Assembly (NCBI GenBank): GCA_039881145.1
Contig: JAYKKI010000037.1
Coordinates: 14,333,501 to 14,397,500, forward strand
DNA length: 64,000 nt
Source of the DNA: Druceiella hillmani
Taxonomy: Eukaryota; Arthropoda; Insecta; Lepidoptera; Hepialidae
Reading direction: 5' to 3'
Shown here piece after piece: positions 42,743 through 55,449 of this stretch. The position numbers and the translations under genes are program-made. The notes under the pieces were generated by a model, which searched no databases, was not told the DNA's origin, and saw only the letters and a list, made by a program, of their open reading frames with translations. Each line of letters opens with the position of its first letter. Within the stretch, counting starts at the first letter, position 1.

Positions 42743-42871
42743 GATGTTGTCATACAACGAAACCTGGGTGGTTCAGAATTTACATAAAGAAGAAATAATA
42801 CTCCCGTAGATTCATTTAGTTGTGAAAAAAAATTAAGTAAGCTTCTACAAAATTAACGCCAAATATATTCA
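42743..42871 (+). repeat. Dispersed repeat family C, copy 2
   Basis: 'gatgttgtcatacaacgaaa' then 'cctgggtggtt', and 'tctacaaaattaacgccaaa' then 'tatattcaa', as in intron 10 of the receptor gene. Confidence 0.65.
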
Positions 42872-43572
42872 ATATTTGAAAACAGCCGATTTGGCTATAT
42901 TGGCTATATTGGCTATATTATACCGGCGACTCCGAATTAAATTTCTGGAGACGGCATAAAGCGTTTGGTCCAATGTAAATTTTTAAGAGGCCACTTCTTC
43001 TCGTTTATTTTATTCACCTAATTATTATTACAACATACACAGGGTACTATTATTAAAACGTACACGAAACCGAAGTAAAATAATATATTTTTATGTTTAA
43101 TACATTATATTGTTCATAAATAATTTCAATATTTGGTTTCTAATCTTCACAGTACAATTAAGACCATTTCCGTGTACAGTAGGTCCGTTGCAAATTTTCA
43201 GGTAATATTGCAATATGATTTATTTATCACAGTATCTCTAATTAATGACTAAATCTTTATTTATAACGAATCATTATAGCATAGGTACCATACTGCTATT
43301 ATAGGTTTATAAAAATAATTATTTCTTTTACTAGGATTATTTTAATGAGAAGCCTTAATGTAGATTACGTGAATTATATCTACCGCACCTATCTATAAAT
43401 AATAAATAGCGAAAGCAATAATTCATTAAAAGCGTTTAATGTTGCATTTACATAGCATTAAAGACCTTTTATAGATGAATAGTTTAGAAGAATGTAACCC
43501 ACACATTACAAATATTTAAATGCTTAATATATTGTCCCAACAAGACGGTTAAACAATTTTACAGTTGATATA

Positions 43573-43620
43573 ATTTTATAATCATTGTCCTAAAAAGCTT
43601 TAGGACAATGATTATAAAAT
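43573..43620. repeat. Perfect hairpin with 22-bp arms
   Basis: Arms 43573-43594 (attttataatcattgtccta, then aa) and 43599-43620 are exact reverse complements around the four-base loop aagc. Confidence 0.92.
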
Positions 43621-46280
43621 CCATTTAGAAATAATGACATTCCTATCTATTCAAATAATTTATATACAATTTGTATTAAAGAGGTTTGTTATTAGCAATT
43701 GATCAACCAATACAAAAATAAAAGTTCGAGATATACGTTTCCCCCAAATGTCTGATTTAACCATCCAATACATTTTTGAGTTTCTTGATTCACCTAAAGA
43801 TACATCATTTGATCATCTTTTATTAACAATGTTTTATTCATCACCTTGCAAGAAAAGTACAAAAAAGCATCGAGACATTTTTAAATACCCCTTCCCTCAC
43901 TTTCCATACTAAGTACCTTTGATGAAATGAACATTAATTTCAGGCAAACGTTTGATACTGAAACACCTCAGGCGTTTGACAAGGCAGCGCCTGCGGGTAG
44001 CCGCACCAAGTGGGCGTGTGATTGTTTATTTATTAAGTCGCGTATTATGGTCGACATTATACTCGAACGCCTGAGTTACACCGATACCTTCTTTGCTACA
44101 GCGTTAAAAGTACACATTATATACTGCGCGTAATGCTATTATATCTGCATTTTCAAACGTTATTTACAACAATGTATAACAATGAGATTTTTACATATTT
44201 TTATATTTTTTCGTAAATACCGCTAAATTACAAATAAATTATTTACATATTTACAGATTTATACTAAAAAACGACCACATCACTCACACACATATATCCA
44301 CAGCGTATCCAAAAACAAAGAATATCAACCACTGTATACTTTAAATGTGATAACAACTGAAGCACGCAGTATGCAAAGAGCACGATGGGGATAAATATTA
44401 TGATTGCTCTTAATTTTGTATTAAATTTAGTCATTATAACATATAGGCAATAAAAAGAGAAGAGGAGAGTTGATTAAAATACGGTAAATTACATATTTCA
44501 CGACATAAATGTAGTTATTAAAAAAATGTATAAACGTAAGCCTTGTGTTTGTTAAGTTTAGGTATTTGTTTTAATTTTTTAACATAATTACCTCAAAATT
44601 ATGGAAATATACCGCAAGCAACAAATAAAACGATTTCAAAATCTTTACTCCCTCGATATAATTATCTTTCTAGAATTAAAGGTATTTTATTATGATACTA
44701 GCTTTCACCCAAGTCTCGAAAGATTTCACCAGGAATAACATTTTGTTTCAGAAGTTACCGTAACTGGAATAAAAACCATTTTTAACTTAGCTCGGATAAA
44801 GTCTGCATGTCGATAGTGCCTAATTAAAGTATCAATTTTTGACTTCCACGCTTGATCTTACTATCAGAGTCTCTTATAAATGAAATTCAAGTTTCTTAGG
44901 GAGTATTTAATAAAAAAGTACTTTTGATTTTAATCGGCTCCTTAAGCATTATCACGGTAAATATTTAACTTAATTTGCAAACAAACTTATAAACGAAAAG
45001 GAGACCGACAGAAAATACAAATATTAGGAAATATTTGACATATACAAAAGTAGCCCAAATTTTAATTTGGACTTTTTAGTATTTTTCCAGAGAAGTTTCT
45101 ATTTAAATCGGTTCAGTAGTTTTTGTTCGGTTCCAACAAAACATTATATGAACACACATTCTTTATGAGTTTGAGTTCAAAGAAGCTAAAATAGCGATCT
45201 ATCTATATTCCATATTTAAAACCCTTAGACATATAACCTTCAATATGTAAAAGCAACTCGGTTATATTTTTATAAAAGTATAAATAGATTCATCAATTTC
45301 TTTCGGGTACAATACAGACTATCCGGATACAATTCAGACCATACCAATGAAATAGCAAATAGAGTAGTGAAGAAGATAAAAACTTTTATATATTAAAAGT
45401 TTTTATAACTTACTGTATTTTATCACAAAATCTTATTTCAAGACCATTTTCTCCTTCTAGTTAATTAATGACTCCAGTAGTAATATAATAATGACACCAA
45501 TCTTAGCATAACAATATTTTATTTACCGAAGCAATGCAATTATTTTAAGTTCCTAATGGATTCTAATTATTCATTTCCTTGTATATTTTACGTAAATGAC
45601 CAAGCTTGTTATCCTTTTTAATGCGTTTCTAGAAAGATAAGACTTCTGAAATTAATTCACGATATCAATTTGAAACCATTGTATAGGTTTCAGTTACAGG
45701 TATTTTTATTTACCATCATGTATAAAGCGTCAGTCAGGAAATAAATAATTTAATCTTTAACTATTTTTTGCTGAAGTTATAATTTACTTACAATTCCGAT
45801 TTCTGCTTATTTGAAATTCCAGCTGGTCTTATTGTAAAGTTTAATTTTACTGCACTAAAATACAAGCGGTATGTAGAAAAATTCTCGTTCCGCCAATAAT
45901 AATTTTGACGTTTTCATAATGTTTTTTATTTATTCTATCAAAATGAAGTACCCTGAAAGTAAAAAGCTTATTTCCATAAATGTATTTACGGGGCAATAGG
46001 AACTTTTTCATTTGGTTTAGTTCCTAAGCAAGGAATTATATCAGCATACATAGGTTCCAAACAGTGACGTGTCTTATATAGATTATAGATAGTGTAACCC
46101 GTTTAAGTACTTGTTCCCACATTTCAAGAGAGGTAGACATTGCATGACCCTCGAAACATCTCACTCAAATTGATTGTTTTCTGTGGAGCTACCCCAAATA
46201 TTGAAATTTTAATTTTGAAAATAGTACGTCTATTTCAAATCAGCTGAAAGAAAAAAAACTTGGAAATTCCGAAACTTGGA
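43621..46280. other. Non-coding stretch with a decayed repeat
   Basis: 2.7 kb. A small GC-rich island at 43970-44020 (ggcagcgcctgcgggtagcc) sits in an otherwise AT-rich setting. From about 44695 to 45150 the text looks like a worn copy of a repeat common in lepidopteran genomes ('gatactagctttcaccca', 'aaatcggttcagtagttttt'). No gene was recognised; the 68-residue frame at 43927 has no domain. Confidence 0.6.
44695..45150 (+). repeat. Probable worn lepidopteran interspersed repeat
   Basis: Opens with 'gatactagctttcaccc' and contains 'aagtagcccaaa' and 'aaatcggttcagtagttttt', phrases I know from tails of abundant lepidopteran retroelements. The intermediate sequence is too diverged to assign a class. 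Confidence 0.4.
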
Positions 46281-46362
46281 CCGTTGAACCGAGTGTTGCT
46301 CTCGGTACAACGGCACAATGCCCCATATTCTCTAAGTTTCTTGTCGAAACTTAGAGAATATG
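46281..46362. repeat. Two adjacent hairpins
   Basis: First: ccgttgaaccgag (46281-46293) with ctcggtacaacgg (46301-46313), one mismatch. Second: catattctctaagtttc (46324-46340) with gaaacttagagaatatg (46346-46362), perfect, loop ttgtc. Confidence 0.88.
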
Positions 46363-46562
46363 CGGTATTTCAAAATTACCAAAAAGGTGGTTATTCAAAT
46401 AACATTTATTTTGCATCATCTCCATTTTCCCCCGTTTTTAAAGTACAAATTCATATCATCTCTGTGTATTTTGCATATTTTTAAAAATTTTAAATGCAAA
46501 TTTTAAACTTATTCAAAAGTATTATTCTCGTGACAGAACAGGTAATTCTTTCATTATAATCG

Positions 46563-46757
46563 AAATGGGATGTATTTTCATATGACTTATTTTTATACTC
46601 CACATGATGTATTTTTAAATTCCATAGGACGTATTTTATTATTTCATATGAGTTATTCTAATATTCCAAAAGACGTATTTTTTATTTTATGGGACATATT
46701 TTTATATTTCATAGGACATATTTTCTTATTTCATAGAATGTATTTTTTGTCTTCACC
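46563..46757 (+). repeat. Minisatellite, 22-bp unit, about 8-9 copies
   Basis: Units of the form 'cataggacgtatttttatattc' repeat with 20-30% divergence. Examples start catatgacttattt, cacatgatgtattt, cataggacgtattt, catatgagttattc, caaaagacgtattt and cataggacatattt. Twenty-two is not a multiple of three, so the 64-residue frame across it is a by-product. Confidence 0.88.
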
Positions 46758-49700
46758 GAGTTAATGAGGCCGTAGCTGTCTTTCCTGTATTTCCTATACA
46801 TATCAGTATAAATGCAGCTACAACGTTCAATATAATAACAATCTAAAAAAATGAACGCTGAAACAATAAAACGTTTAGTTATTTCTTTTAGTTTTTTTCC
46901 TGTAGCCGAGATTCAAAATATATTTTTCCACCTCCTCTCTTACTTCTGATGGGTGCAATCCCTTAAAATGAAAATTTAAATGTTCATACTTAATCGACCA
47001 CTATTTTCTTTGATTATTTCCGATTTCAACTTTTATATCAAATGGTCTTCGATAAAACTATATGCAATACACAGGTAAACGGAAGTTTAAAATGTAGCAA
47101 TTAAAGTTGGTACAATATGTCGTTCAGTTATATCTACATGCCGTACTGGCTTAGAAATCTTTTAAAATTTTACTTAAATATTTGTACGAGTAGTAGCGTA
47201 AGGATACGCAATATATCATAGTTAAAAAGATCGAGAAGAACCGGTAGCATGAAGGAATACTCAATGGCAGCCTCAATGTTTGAAATCACAATGCTATAAA
47301 AACGTATTTGAATAAGCACGAAACCATAAATATTTATTACCCCAAGACAAATATTTCCGAAATACTTATTTCACATTATTACTTTATATAGGAAGTGTGA
47401 ATAATGAAATAACATTTAAAGGCTAGTAACGACAATATGATACAGTAGAAAACATAGTAGACAAAAAATGATACAGTAGAATGAAAAATATTGTAAACTC
47501 TTTCCCGCTAATAGACGGGCAATGTTCTTCGGAAAAAAATGTTAATATAATCCGCGCCCTCTTTTCTGTTTGCTTATAAGACCCTCACTATCCGACACGT
47601 ATTTGGATTCCATTTTAAAACTTATGTCTTTCACTAAAAATGTATAAGGCTTATTACATAATTTAAAACATTACCGTTTAAATCGGTATCATATCCCAAG
47701 TAACAGAGTTTGTATGAACTTATTCGTACAACAAAATGATTATGGTACCCTGTTAAAAAATGGTTGATTTTATTTTTTAAGTAAATTTATACACATTGTT
47801 AATTTTTGTGAAATTTTTAATCTATGATGATTAAGTCTATGATGAATACAAAAATAGATGGATAGAGGTTGGCAAGCTTAGCTAAATTTTGGGTTTGAAA
47901 CATATTATGAGAAAAATAAATGTAACATATTTTTAATTGTTCTTCATCCTGAAAACACTTTACACCATTTCCTTAACTGCATCACTTCTGTTAAATAATA
48001 ATCCACATAGTATCCATCTTTTCATGCTCAAGACAGTACATTAAGGTACTTCACCTTAATGTAATGACCGTAATGATTAACATTACTTTAAATACACTTA
48101 GTTGTCGATAAAATTATGGGAAAGAAAATCATAATCACAATATATACCAATTTTGCATCAAAATCTATTGTCCCTTTCAATTAATTGCTCCCTTCTATAT
48201 TTGTAATCATACCTGTATAATATTTAAAAAGAATTGGTTTTGAAGTAAACTGTCTATATATTGAATATAAATAAAAGTGAACGCATAATTAGCCTAAATA
48301 ATATTTGAACTAACAATTTTAAACGCTATATGTTGCAACTTTAAAAAATAAGTCTGTACGCAAAACTATGAAACAAAACATTTTACAAAACCCTCCAAAA
48401 GTGTAATAAACAGAAGGAATTTTATGAGAGAAACCAAGCATGAATGAACTATGACAGATGAAAATTAAGATTCAAATAAAGTAACAGCATCGAGTCTGGT
48501 TCGTTTCTTGTATACGATTCTCCACATTTGTTGAACAATTTGAGGAAAATTTGTTACAACACTATTTTTATGGTTTATAGAGTAGGGAATAAAAAAAGGA
48601 ACATACATTTATACATTTCAAATTACATTCAAGATACATTTCAAATTAAAGGCATTGAAAAGAATATTACGAATATTAATTACAAGATATATTTTAAATA
48701 CACTACGTTCATACTTTATCTGACGTTACAAAACAACATCTTAATATCTATTGAAAATCGACTAAATTTTCCTGCGGAACTGAAATACGAAAGCAGTTTT
48801 TATGACTTAAGAATTTATTGAGATATAGTACACTTTTTCCAATATTTAAGGACACGAAATATTATTTGTCTCTCTGAAAAGCACCAAATATTATGATATG
48901 TTAATATATCGAATCCAAAAAATAGTGATTCACCTTTTCTCAAATTCGTTTTATTTTTCGCAATATGTCTCAAGTCACTTGAATCGAATAACAACAATGC
49001 TTCAAGTCACTTGAATCGAATCACCTCGCTAGTTACGAGCTGAATGTTAAAAGCACTATTAACCCTTACAAAAATCTGTATTTATTTGTATATTTGTGTT
49101 TATATATACTCATATATACTTTGTCATCTTACTTGACCACGGAGTAACTTATAAAGGGACTTTGCGATAGCATCAGAACGGAGAAAAATTCCGTATTCTT
49201 AATCGAAAATGCACCCGGGTGACATTGCGGACTAAAGCTAGTTATATTTAAAAATTATTAAACTAAAATACAGCTATGGTCTTTTTTTGTCTGTTCAAAG
49301 ACAAGGTCAAGCAAGCCATTGTAATTATAAACAATTATGTTTACGTGGTTCTTAACTGATATCAGAAATATTGATTATTAAAGTAAATTTCAACGGTCTT
49401 CATACTGAATATGAAAAAATGTAGTTAGTATAATGTATTAAACATTAAGTAAATTTTAATTTTAAAAAAATTACATCGAAATTAACAAAAAATCGAAATT
49501 CTATTTCAGTATCTATTCAGTTGTATCAAAAAGATAATTTCAATAACTCCACTTACGATAATAATACTTTCTTTTTAAGACCCTATATTCAATTGTGCTT
49601 CCGATACCATGAAAAAATACCTTTGACATTCTAAATTATATATACGAACATACAAAATACTGCGACATAAGCTCACACTGCCAGCATTAAGCTGCTTACA

Positions 49701-50098
49701 AAACTTACGAAGGCAGTATAAACCGCAAGTGAGCTCACGCTAAACTGATTCTGTACGCAGTGAGCTGGCATTTAATTCCAGTCAGCTTTCAAATTAGCGC
49801 TAACGCTAAGCTTGTCTCACATACGCAGCTGTCTATGCTCGCAAATTATATTTAGAATGGAAGGAGATGGTGGCTTAGAAACAAGACGCGAGACAATTTT
49901 GAAAATAATTAAAGTGCTAAACGAATAATAAATACAAAACTATAATATGCGTCATGTGGTTATGAAATTCCTCTCTAAAATATAAGACGACAATTGTATT
50001 ACACTACAGCATTATTTTATTAACACTTTAACGTTATTATATTAATATTATAACATTATTTTTATTTGCGCTTTTCTTACAGCGAAATAATTCATTTT
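46758..50098. other. AT-rich non-coding stretch
   Basis: 3.3 kb with no supported gene. Two direct copies of 'tcaagtcacttgaatcgaat' lie at 48970 and 49002. A compositionally different patch at 49665-49850, with many agct and gctcac words, may be a short old element but is unidentified. The 97-residue frame at 48528-48821 is rich in Ile, Asn and Lys and shows no domain. Confidence 0.65.
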
Positions 50099-50240
50099 GC
50101 CGTACCTCAAAAAGGAACACGGAATCTTTATAAAAGATCAGTCATTTTTTTAGAAATAGCTTGACGTAGAAACTTGAAATTTGGCATAGCAATAAAGCAA
50201 ATTAACTGTACAAATCTTAATGCTTAATCCAAGTTGAATG
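50099..50240 (+). repeat. Dispersed repeat family A copy
   Basis: 'ccgtacctcaaaaaggaaca', 'cggaatctttataaaagat', 'agaaatagcttgacgtagaa', 'cttgaaatttggcatagcaa', 'taaagcaaattaactg'. Confidence 0.8.
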
Positions 50241-51416
50241 ACGCATGATAATATATCTTAAGATATACTGTGAAAAATATGCATAAATATGTCCACTTAA
50301 TCATTGTTATTGCCAAAAACATTGAACTAAAATTAAGAAAAAGTGAGGTTGCAGGAAAACTATAATGTAATTCCAGATATCACAATTTTTTAGTTTATTT
50401 TCGTATATTTATTGACGCTACGAAGTCATGACTTATGATAGCTAAGGAACTTTCATTTAAAACAAAGTACGGAGAACACACCTATAATTGTCAATATTGT
50501 AAATCATCAGTTGAACTTATAAGTGATATTTAATTTTTAGGATGGGTTTTCAGATAGTCGGTAAAGTTTTGATGTGAAACATCTAATGGCGCATATGGAT
50601 GGAAGTTAAAATGTTCTGATGGTACATCGCGACGTGCCATTTGGCGAGCTTCGCGTCTTGTAGGCTCTTTCCGACTTAATTTGGCTCTTTCCGAATTATC
50701 TTGCCGGTTGGCGATTATAAAATTAAAAATATGTTGTCGATAGATGGTCAAGAAATATTTCTATTATAAATTATTTCAGAAAAATAAAATAATAAAATAA
50801 AATTATTGTTTTATTATTAACAACTATCTGAATATTTGTTTTTTTCATTTTCAATTCGTTCGAATAAAAATATTTCAGTATAAAAATATAAAAAAATTTT
50901 AATGTTTCGCATCTGCCAGGCGTTCCATAATAGTTTACTTTTTAATTTTCGGACAAAACTAGAATTTGACGTAATAAATATAATAAAATTATTTTAAATT
51001 TTTTATAATAAAATATCTCAAATTTTGAAACTTATTAACATAGAAAACGATTGAGTTTTTTACATTTACCAAAAACATTTTAAATTTAGAATATTTTTGG
51101 AGGACGTAAAAAATAATATAGGCAACATTCATTAAATGAATATATAGATCCCATAAGACGAAGTGTTAAAAAATTAGGGACTGTGTACAAATAATAAAAT
51201 CAGGAAGAATTTTGCAAATATTAAGAATTCTGATGCAAATTTTAAAATATATTATACTCCAGCTCTTGAAAATCTATGTCAATTTCAAACTAATTGATAA
51301 ATTGAGAAATTTAATTTCTTTTATCGACTTGATTACTTTGAAAAAAAAATTTATTTGTTTATTTTACTTTTAGTATCAACTTTATTTTTTTCTTATTTTG
51401 TCTCAGGGAAATTTGA
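50241..51416. other. AT-rich non-coding stretch
   Basis: 1.2 kb. A 73-residue frame on the - strand (50530-50751) has arginine-rich sequence without a domain I recognise. Nothing else is seen. Confidence 0.65.
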
Positions 51417-52400
51417 AAAATTATATACACGTCTTCTGTTTAAGACGCAAAAGACTTTGGAATCAATTGGTTCTAACACCAGGAACTCACCTTCTGTAAA
51501 TCTTCCATGCACATGACGACGAGCGACTGGAGACTTACCTGTCCAAAGAGATTGCGTCTGAGTAAACTAATTTTGTTAAGGAAAAGTGCATTGTGATCAT
51601 TGTTTCATTGTCTGTCTGATCATCAAGAAGGCCAGAAAATTCAATAAGCTGACTTGTAATTGCTTTGTGGACATTTTGAAAGTGTTAGGCTCGGTAAAAT
51701 AGCCAATACTATGGAACACTTTACTAGAAATGGGCATAATTATACATCTGGTATGCCTCTTAGATATCTCTACGAAAAAGAAACGGTTTCAATATGGACA
51801 AATAACATCCTGTTCGAAGATTTCCATCCTAGTACATGTGTCTGCCAAGGTTGCTTAATATCATCGCACAAGTTCAATCTTCATACTGAAATGAAAACGC
51901 GGATCACTGTGAAAGACTAAACAGATGGTATTACGGTTGGGCTACATAATCGTGAACTTGCACTACACCGTAGGTGATATATCACCTTATTTTTGACTAT
52001 GTCTCGCCAAATGGAAAAATTACTTCTTAATTTGGGATGCTTGGGCCTTGAACTAGGATTAAGCATTAATCGTAATAAGACAAAAATTATGACATTTGAA
52101 ATGGCCCGATCCTCGACATACCTCGCAGCTTTGATCTCGAAAAACCAATTTCGCGCAGATAAAATAAAACAGTCTACAGCAGTAACTAAAACTGTAATGG
52201 AAAAATTAAAAAAAATATATGGAGGAACCAAAATATGTCAAAAAAAACCAAAATTCTTATCGTTCGTGTTATTGTGTTCTCCATATTTTATTTTGTGCGT
52301 CAAAGATATGGACACTTCGAGACAATGGAGAATAAAAATATATACAATCGGGAGACATGGTGCTGGAGAGATATGGTGAATTCTAAATTAATATCTCCAA
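51417..52400 (+). mobile_element. Non-LTR retrotransposon reverse-transcriptase fragment, degenerate
   Basis: CQGCLISSHKFNLHTE (51843-51890) is the 'RQGC.LSP.LFNLY.E' motif. It is followed by LLLNLGCLGLELGLSINRNK then TKIM (52020-52090), the thumb-side 'VGL.IN..KTK.M' motif, and further by blocks matching '..R...A......L..IW....IS...K..L....V..I..YG' (52140-52310), with a final EIWCWRDMV in a shifted frame. The catalytic YADD lies in a decayed stretch around 51960-52000. Several stops and shifts. The upstream limit is uncertain. Differences in motif wording suggest another LINE clade than the one at 29.7-31.4 kb. Confidence 0.75.
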
Positions 52401-55278
52401 TAACATAAGCTCTATTAGTCAAATTCATTAGTTTAACATTATAAACGCATGACAGCATATTACGACGTGTCTTTGTGAGAAGTATGCACGAACAATAAGC
52501 TATAAGTTGGATCAGTTATTTCTTCAGAATTACAGTTTGATACGGTTATATCTTTATACGGAACAAATTGTATTGAACTAGTTGTTAATTAAGAGAGATG
52601 GACAACATAATTTTTCTGTTTATATTAATTACGCACTAAGTATAACGAATTGTTTACTTATTAATTGAATGCGTAAAATAATGAAATCTACCATGAAATA
52701 GTAAAATAAACTTTACATAATAAATATTAAGTTTAAAATATTAATAGGTTGTCCTAATTTAATTAAAACTATTATGTTCTTAATTTCTCCCTGGATCGAA
52801 ATTTTGTTATCCTTTGAATATTTTGCACGCCTTTCCATAATCATTACTATTTGAATCTATACATTATAATTAATCAATATTTCCAATCATTTCCGACTGT
52901 AAACTAGCACGACTATGTAACTAATTCAAATTTATCTTTGAATGATGACACTGGAGTAAAATTTAATTAAAATGATGCGATATCTTTACGTGCAATATTT
53001 TCACTTATTTATTTAAGTACTTTTTCGATACATACCCCTGAATATTTATTTTGGAAGAATATTTGTATAAAACTAACCTTGAAAATTTTGCCAATTCTTA
53101 CCACAGGAACAGCTGTTACACTATATTTTTATATTTTTAAATGATACCTTGATTTTGTGATAATATATGTTATCATTTAATAGCTCGTTTATTTAGTACA
53201 ATAATATTTATTCGAGTTAAGGTTAATAATAATATTAAATTTTTATTAAAAACTCAGTTTATTAGTATGAAATAATCTGCATGAAATCATATTTTGATAA
53301 AACTGAAACTGAGGACATTATTTTCACAAGTATATTCTCAATAAAATGCCTTTACGTAATAGTTCTAATGAGTACCCATTAACTCTATAACAATTTATAT
53401 AAATAATTAATTTTCAAAAATTAACCTATTAATGAAGATTAACCTATTAAATATATGAATGAAGAAATATCATCAACTAAGACGATCCGATGTGCAACAC
53501 TTAAGTTCCAATCGTCAAAGATTGAATAAATAATTCTAATGGCATTAAATTCCAAATTTAATGATTTAAACGATTACTGCTTAATGAAAACTCAACTTAA
53601 AAATCAGACTAGCAATCTGAATTAAGCAAACACTCATGCGGAAAATATAACTGTTTATTATAATAACTTCAATATAAACATACATACGATTAAATTTTGG
53701 CTATAAGATGAATGTCTTATATTTATTCTATTTTTCTGGTTTGAATTGAATGTAAACCTCACCCTTTTGGACAAAATTTGAATTCTTAAACTTTCAAGGC
53801 CCAGCTAGCTTAGGTGAATAAAACTGCTTTTAATTTTATGTTAATGACATAATAATATAATAATACATTACGATATTCACTATTCAAAATTTACATAATT
53901 ATCTTTTTTATTTTTTATTTTTTGAGATTTAAACTTGTATCATTATCACCGACACTAAAACCAGGAGCACAATTTTTTTTCGTTAAACCTATTTGTCGAT
54001 ATTATTATACAACCTGAATGAATTGCAACGCTTATAACCGCCATAATTAAGCTGTGACCGATTGTTTTGTTCTTTTCTCGGTAACATCAGTTTTATTTGT
54101 TTTTATTGTTACAAAAGGTGAAAGTTTAGAACATACTCCCTAACTAGAGTTTCAAAACATTTAAATCCTACGTGCTCTTCCATAAGTTTAGAATACTCAG
54201 CTAAATACTGGATGTAGCTCCGTAAAGTATGTTGGGGACAGATATTTTCTCTGCCGTAATTTGTTAATATCTACCATGTCAAATACAGAATGTCCAAACA
54301 CTATTAAATTTTAATAAATTTATGCTTGATATATGAATAACCCTGAACAAAGTATACATCGAACAATTAACATCACATCAATAAAATATATCAACAAAGG
54401 TATTATATATAAGTATATTCATGGCCTGTTTAAGAAAAATCTCTCCCTACTTACTGCGCTAAATAATTTAAATCGTTAATCACTACAGTCTGTTTTTTCT
54501 ACAATTCACTACAGTATGTTTTTGCTTTTTATAGGTTAATTAATTCAAATTATTGCTGTCTGAGATAAAGAAGATTCAGTTATTTCTCAAACACTCAACT
54601 TAATTTTTATATGAAATATGTATAAATTTGTGAAATATTTTTACTGTTACAAATGTTTGCAATCGGTGCAAGGTTGAATGTAGGGCTCATGTGTATGTGT
54701 ATGGTTGTGTATACATGTGAAGAGATATGTGACAAGAACCTACTTTTAACTTGGCACTGAATCAAAAATTTCTGAACATGACGATGTTCTATAAATGTAT
54801 TCACATTTGGAAAAAATGTTTTACAGCGAAAGTTTAAATTAAACACTTTTCAATTAAACATCTCTAACTGTGGCATTATTTTATAAATCCTGTCAGGTTC
54901 GGAAACGATATGTAACTGCAAAAGTTCCAATTAATAATCGTATTTTTATTATTATATGCGTTCCTTTTTCAATGGTTATTTTATCTCTGTTTAATTTTTT
55001 TTCATTTTTAATGCTCATTATATTTCATTCAGAATATAATGAACTTACCAAGAATTTAATAATACCTCTTTTAGTGAAATCAAAAGAAGCATTTGCGGTA
55101 TTTAAGGTAGCTAAAAATATTCACCTACTTATTACAAACATACATACATATGTAAATAAAGTATTAATTATTCCAACTCATAACAGACGGCACTTATTAT
55201 TTTCTGGAGGTGCTATGGCAGCATTTATTAGCTGCTATATGAAAAGTGATCAAAAACTCTTACTCACTTACGTACCTA

Positions 55279-55279
<1 letters not shown>
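52401..55279. other. AT-rich non-coding stretch
   Basis: 2.9 kb with no gene recognised. A 173-residue frame with a GTG start (54870-55391) runs into the TA microsatellite and is rich in Phe, Ile and Leu. It has no similarity I can name, and I treat it as chance. Confidence 0.65.
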
Positions 55280-55337
<58 letters not shown>

Positions 55338-55390
55338 GTGTGTGTGTGTGTGTGTGTATATGTATATATATATGTATATATATATATATA
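55280..55390. repeat. (TA)n-(TG)n-(TA)n microsatellite
   Basis: About 110 bases: TA run, short TG run, then TA with tg interruptions. Confidence 0.95.
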
Positions 55391-55449
55391 AAACATTTTT
55401 ATTTTGTTCTTTTCTTGCTTATATAAAATAAGTTAAATGGATTAACTAA

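Larger units (their letters stand above)
40331..43572. other. AT-rich non-coding stretch with hairpin, microsatellite and repeat
   Basis: 3.2 kb. It contains a long imperfect hairpin (40839-40915), a TA/TG microsatellite (41735-41813), a 101-residue frame at 41800-42105 with no known domain, a family C repeat (42743-42871) and a triplet of 'ttggctata' (42890-42918). I see no gene. Confidence 0.7.

Noticed and set aside
46563..46757. CRISPR-like array
   Set aside because: Units are contiguous 22-bp tandem repeats with no unique spacers, and the host is an animal.
54870..55391. 173-residue open frame, the longest in the window
   Set aside because: It starts at GTG, is rich in Phe/Ile/Leu as expected for AT-rich DNA, and its last 40 residues are Tyr-Ile repeats from the TA microsatellite. 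No domain or splice context.
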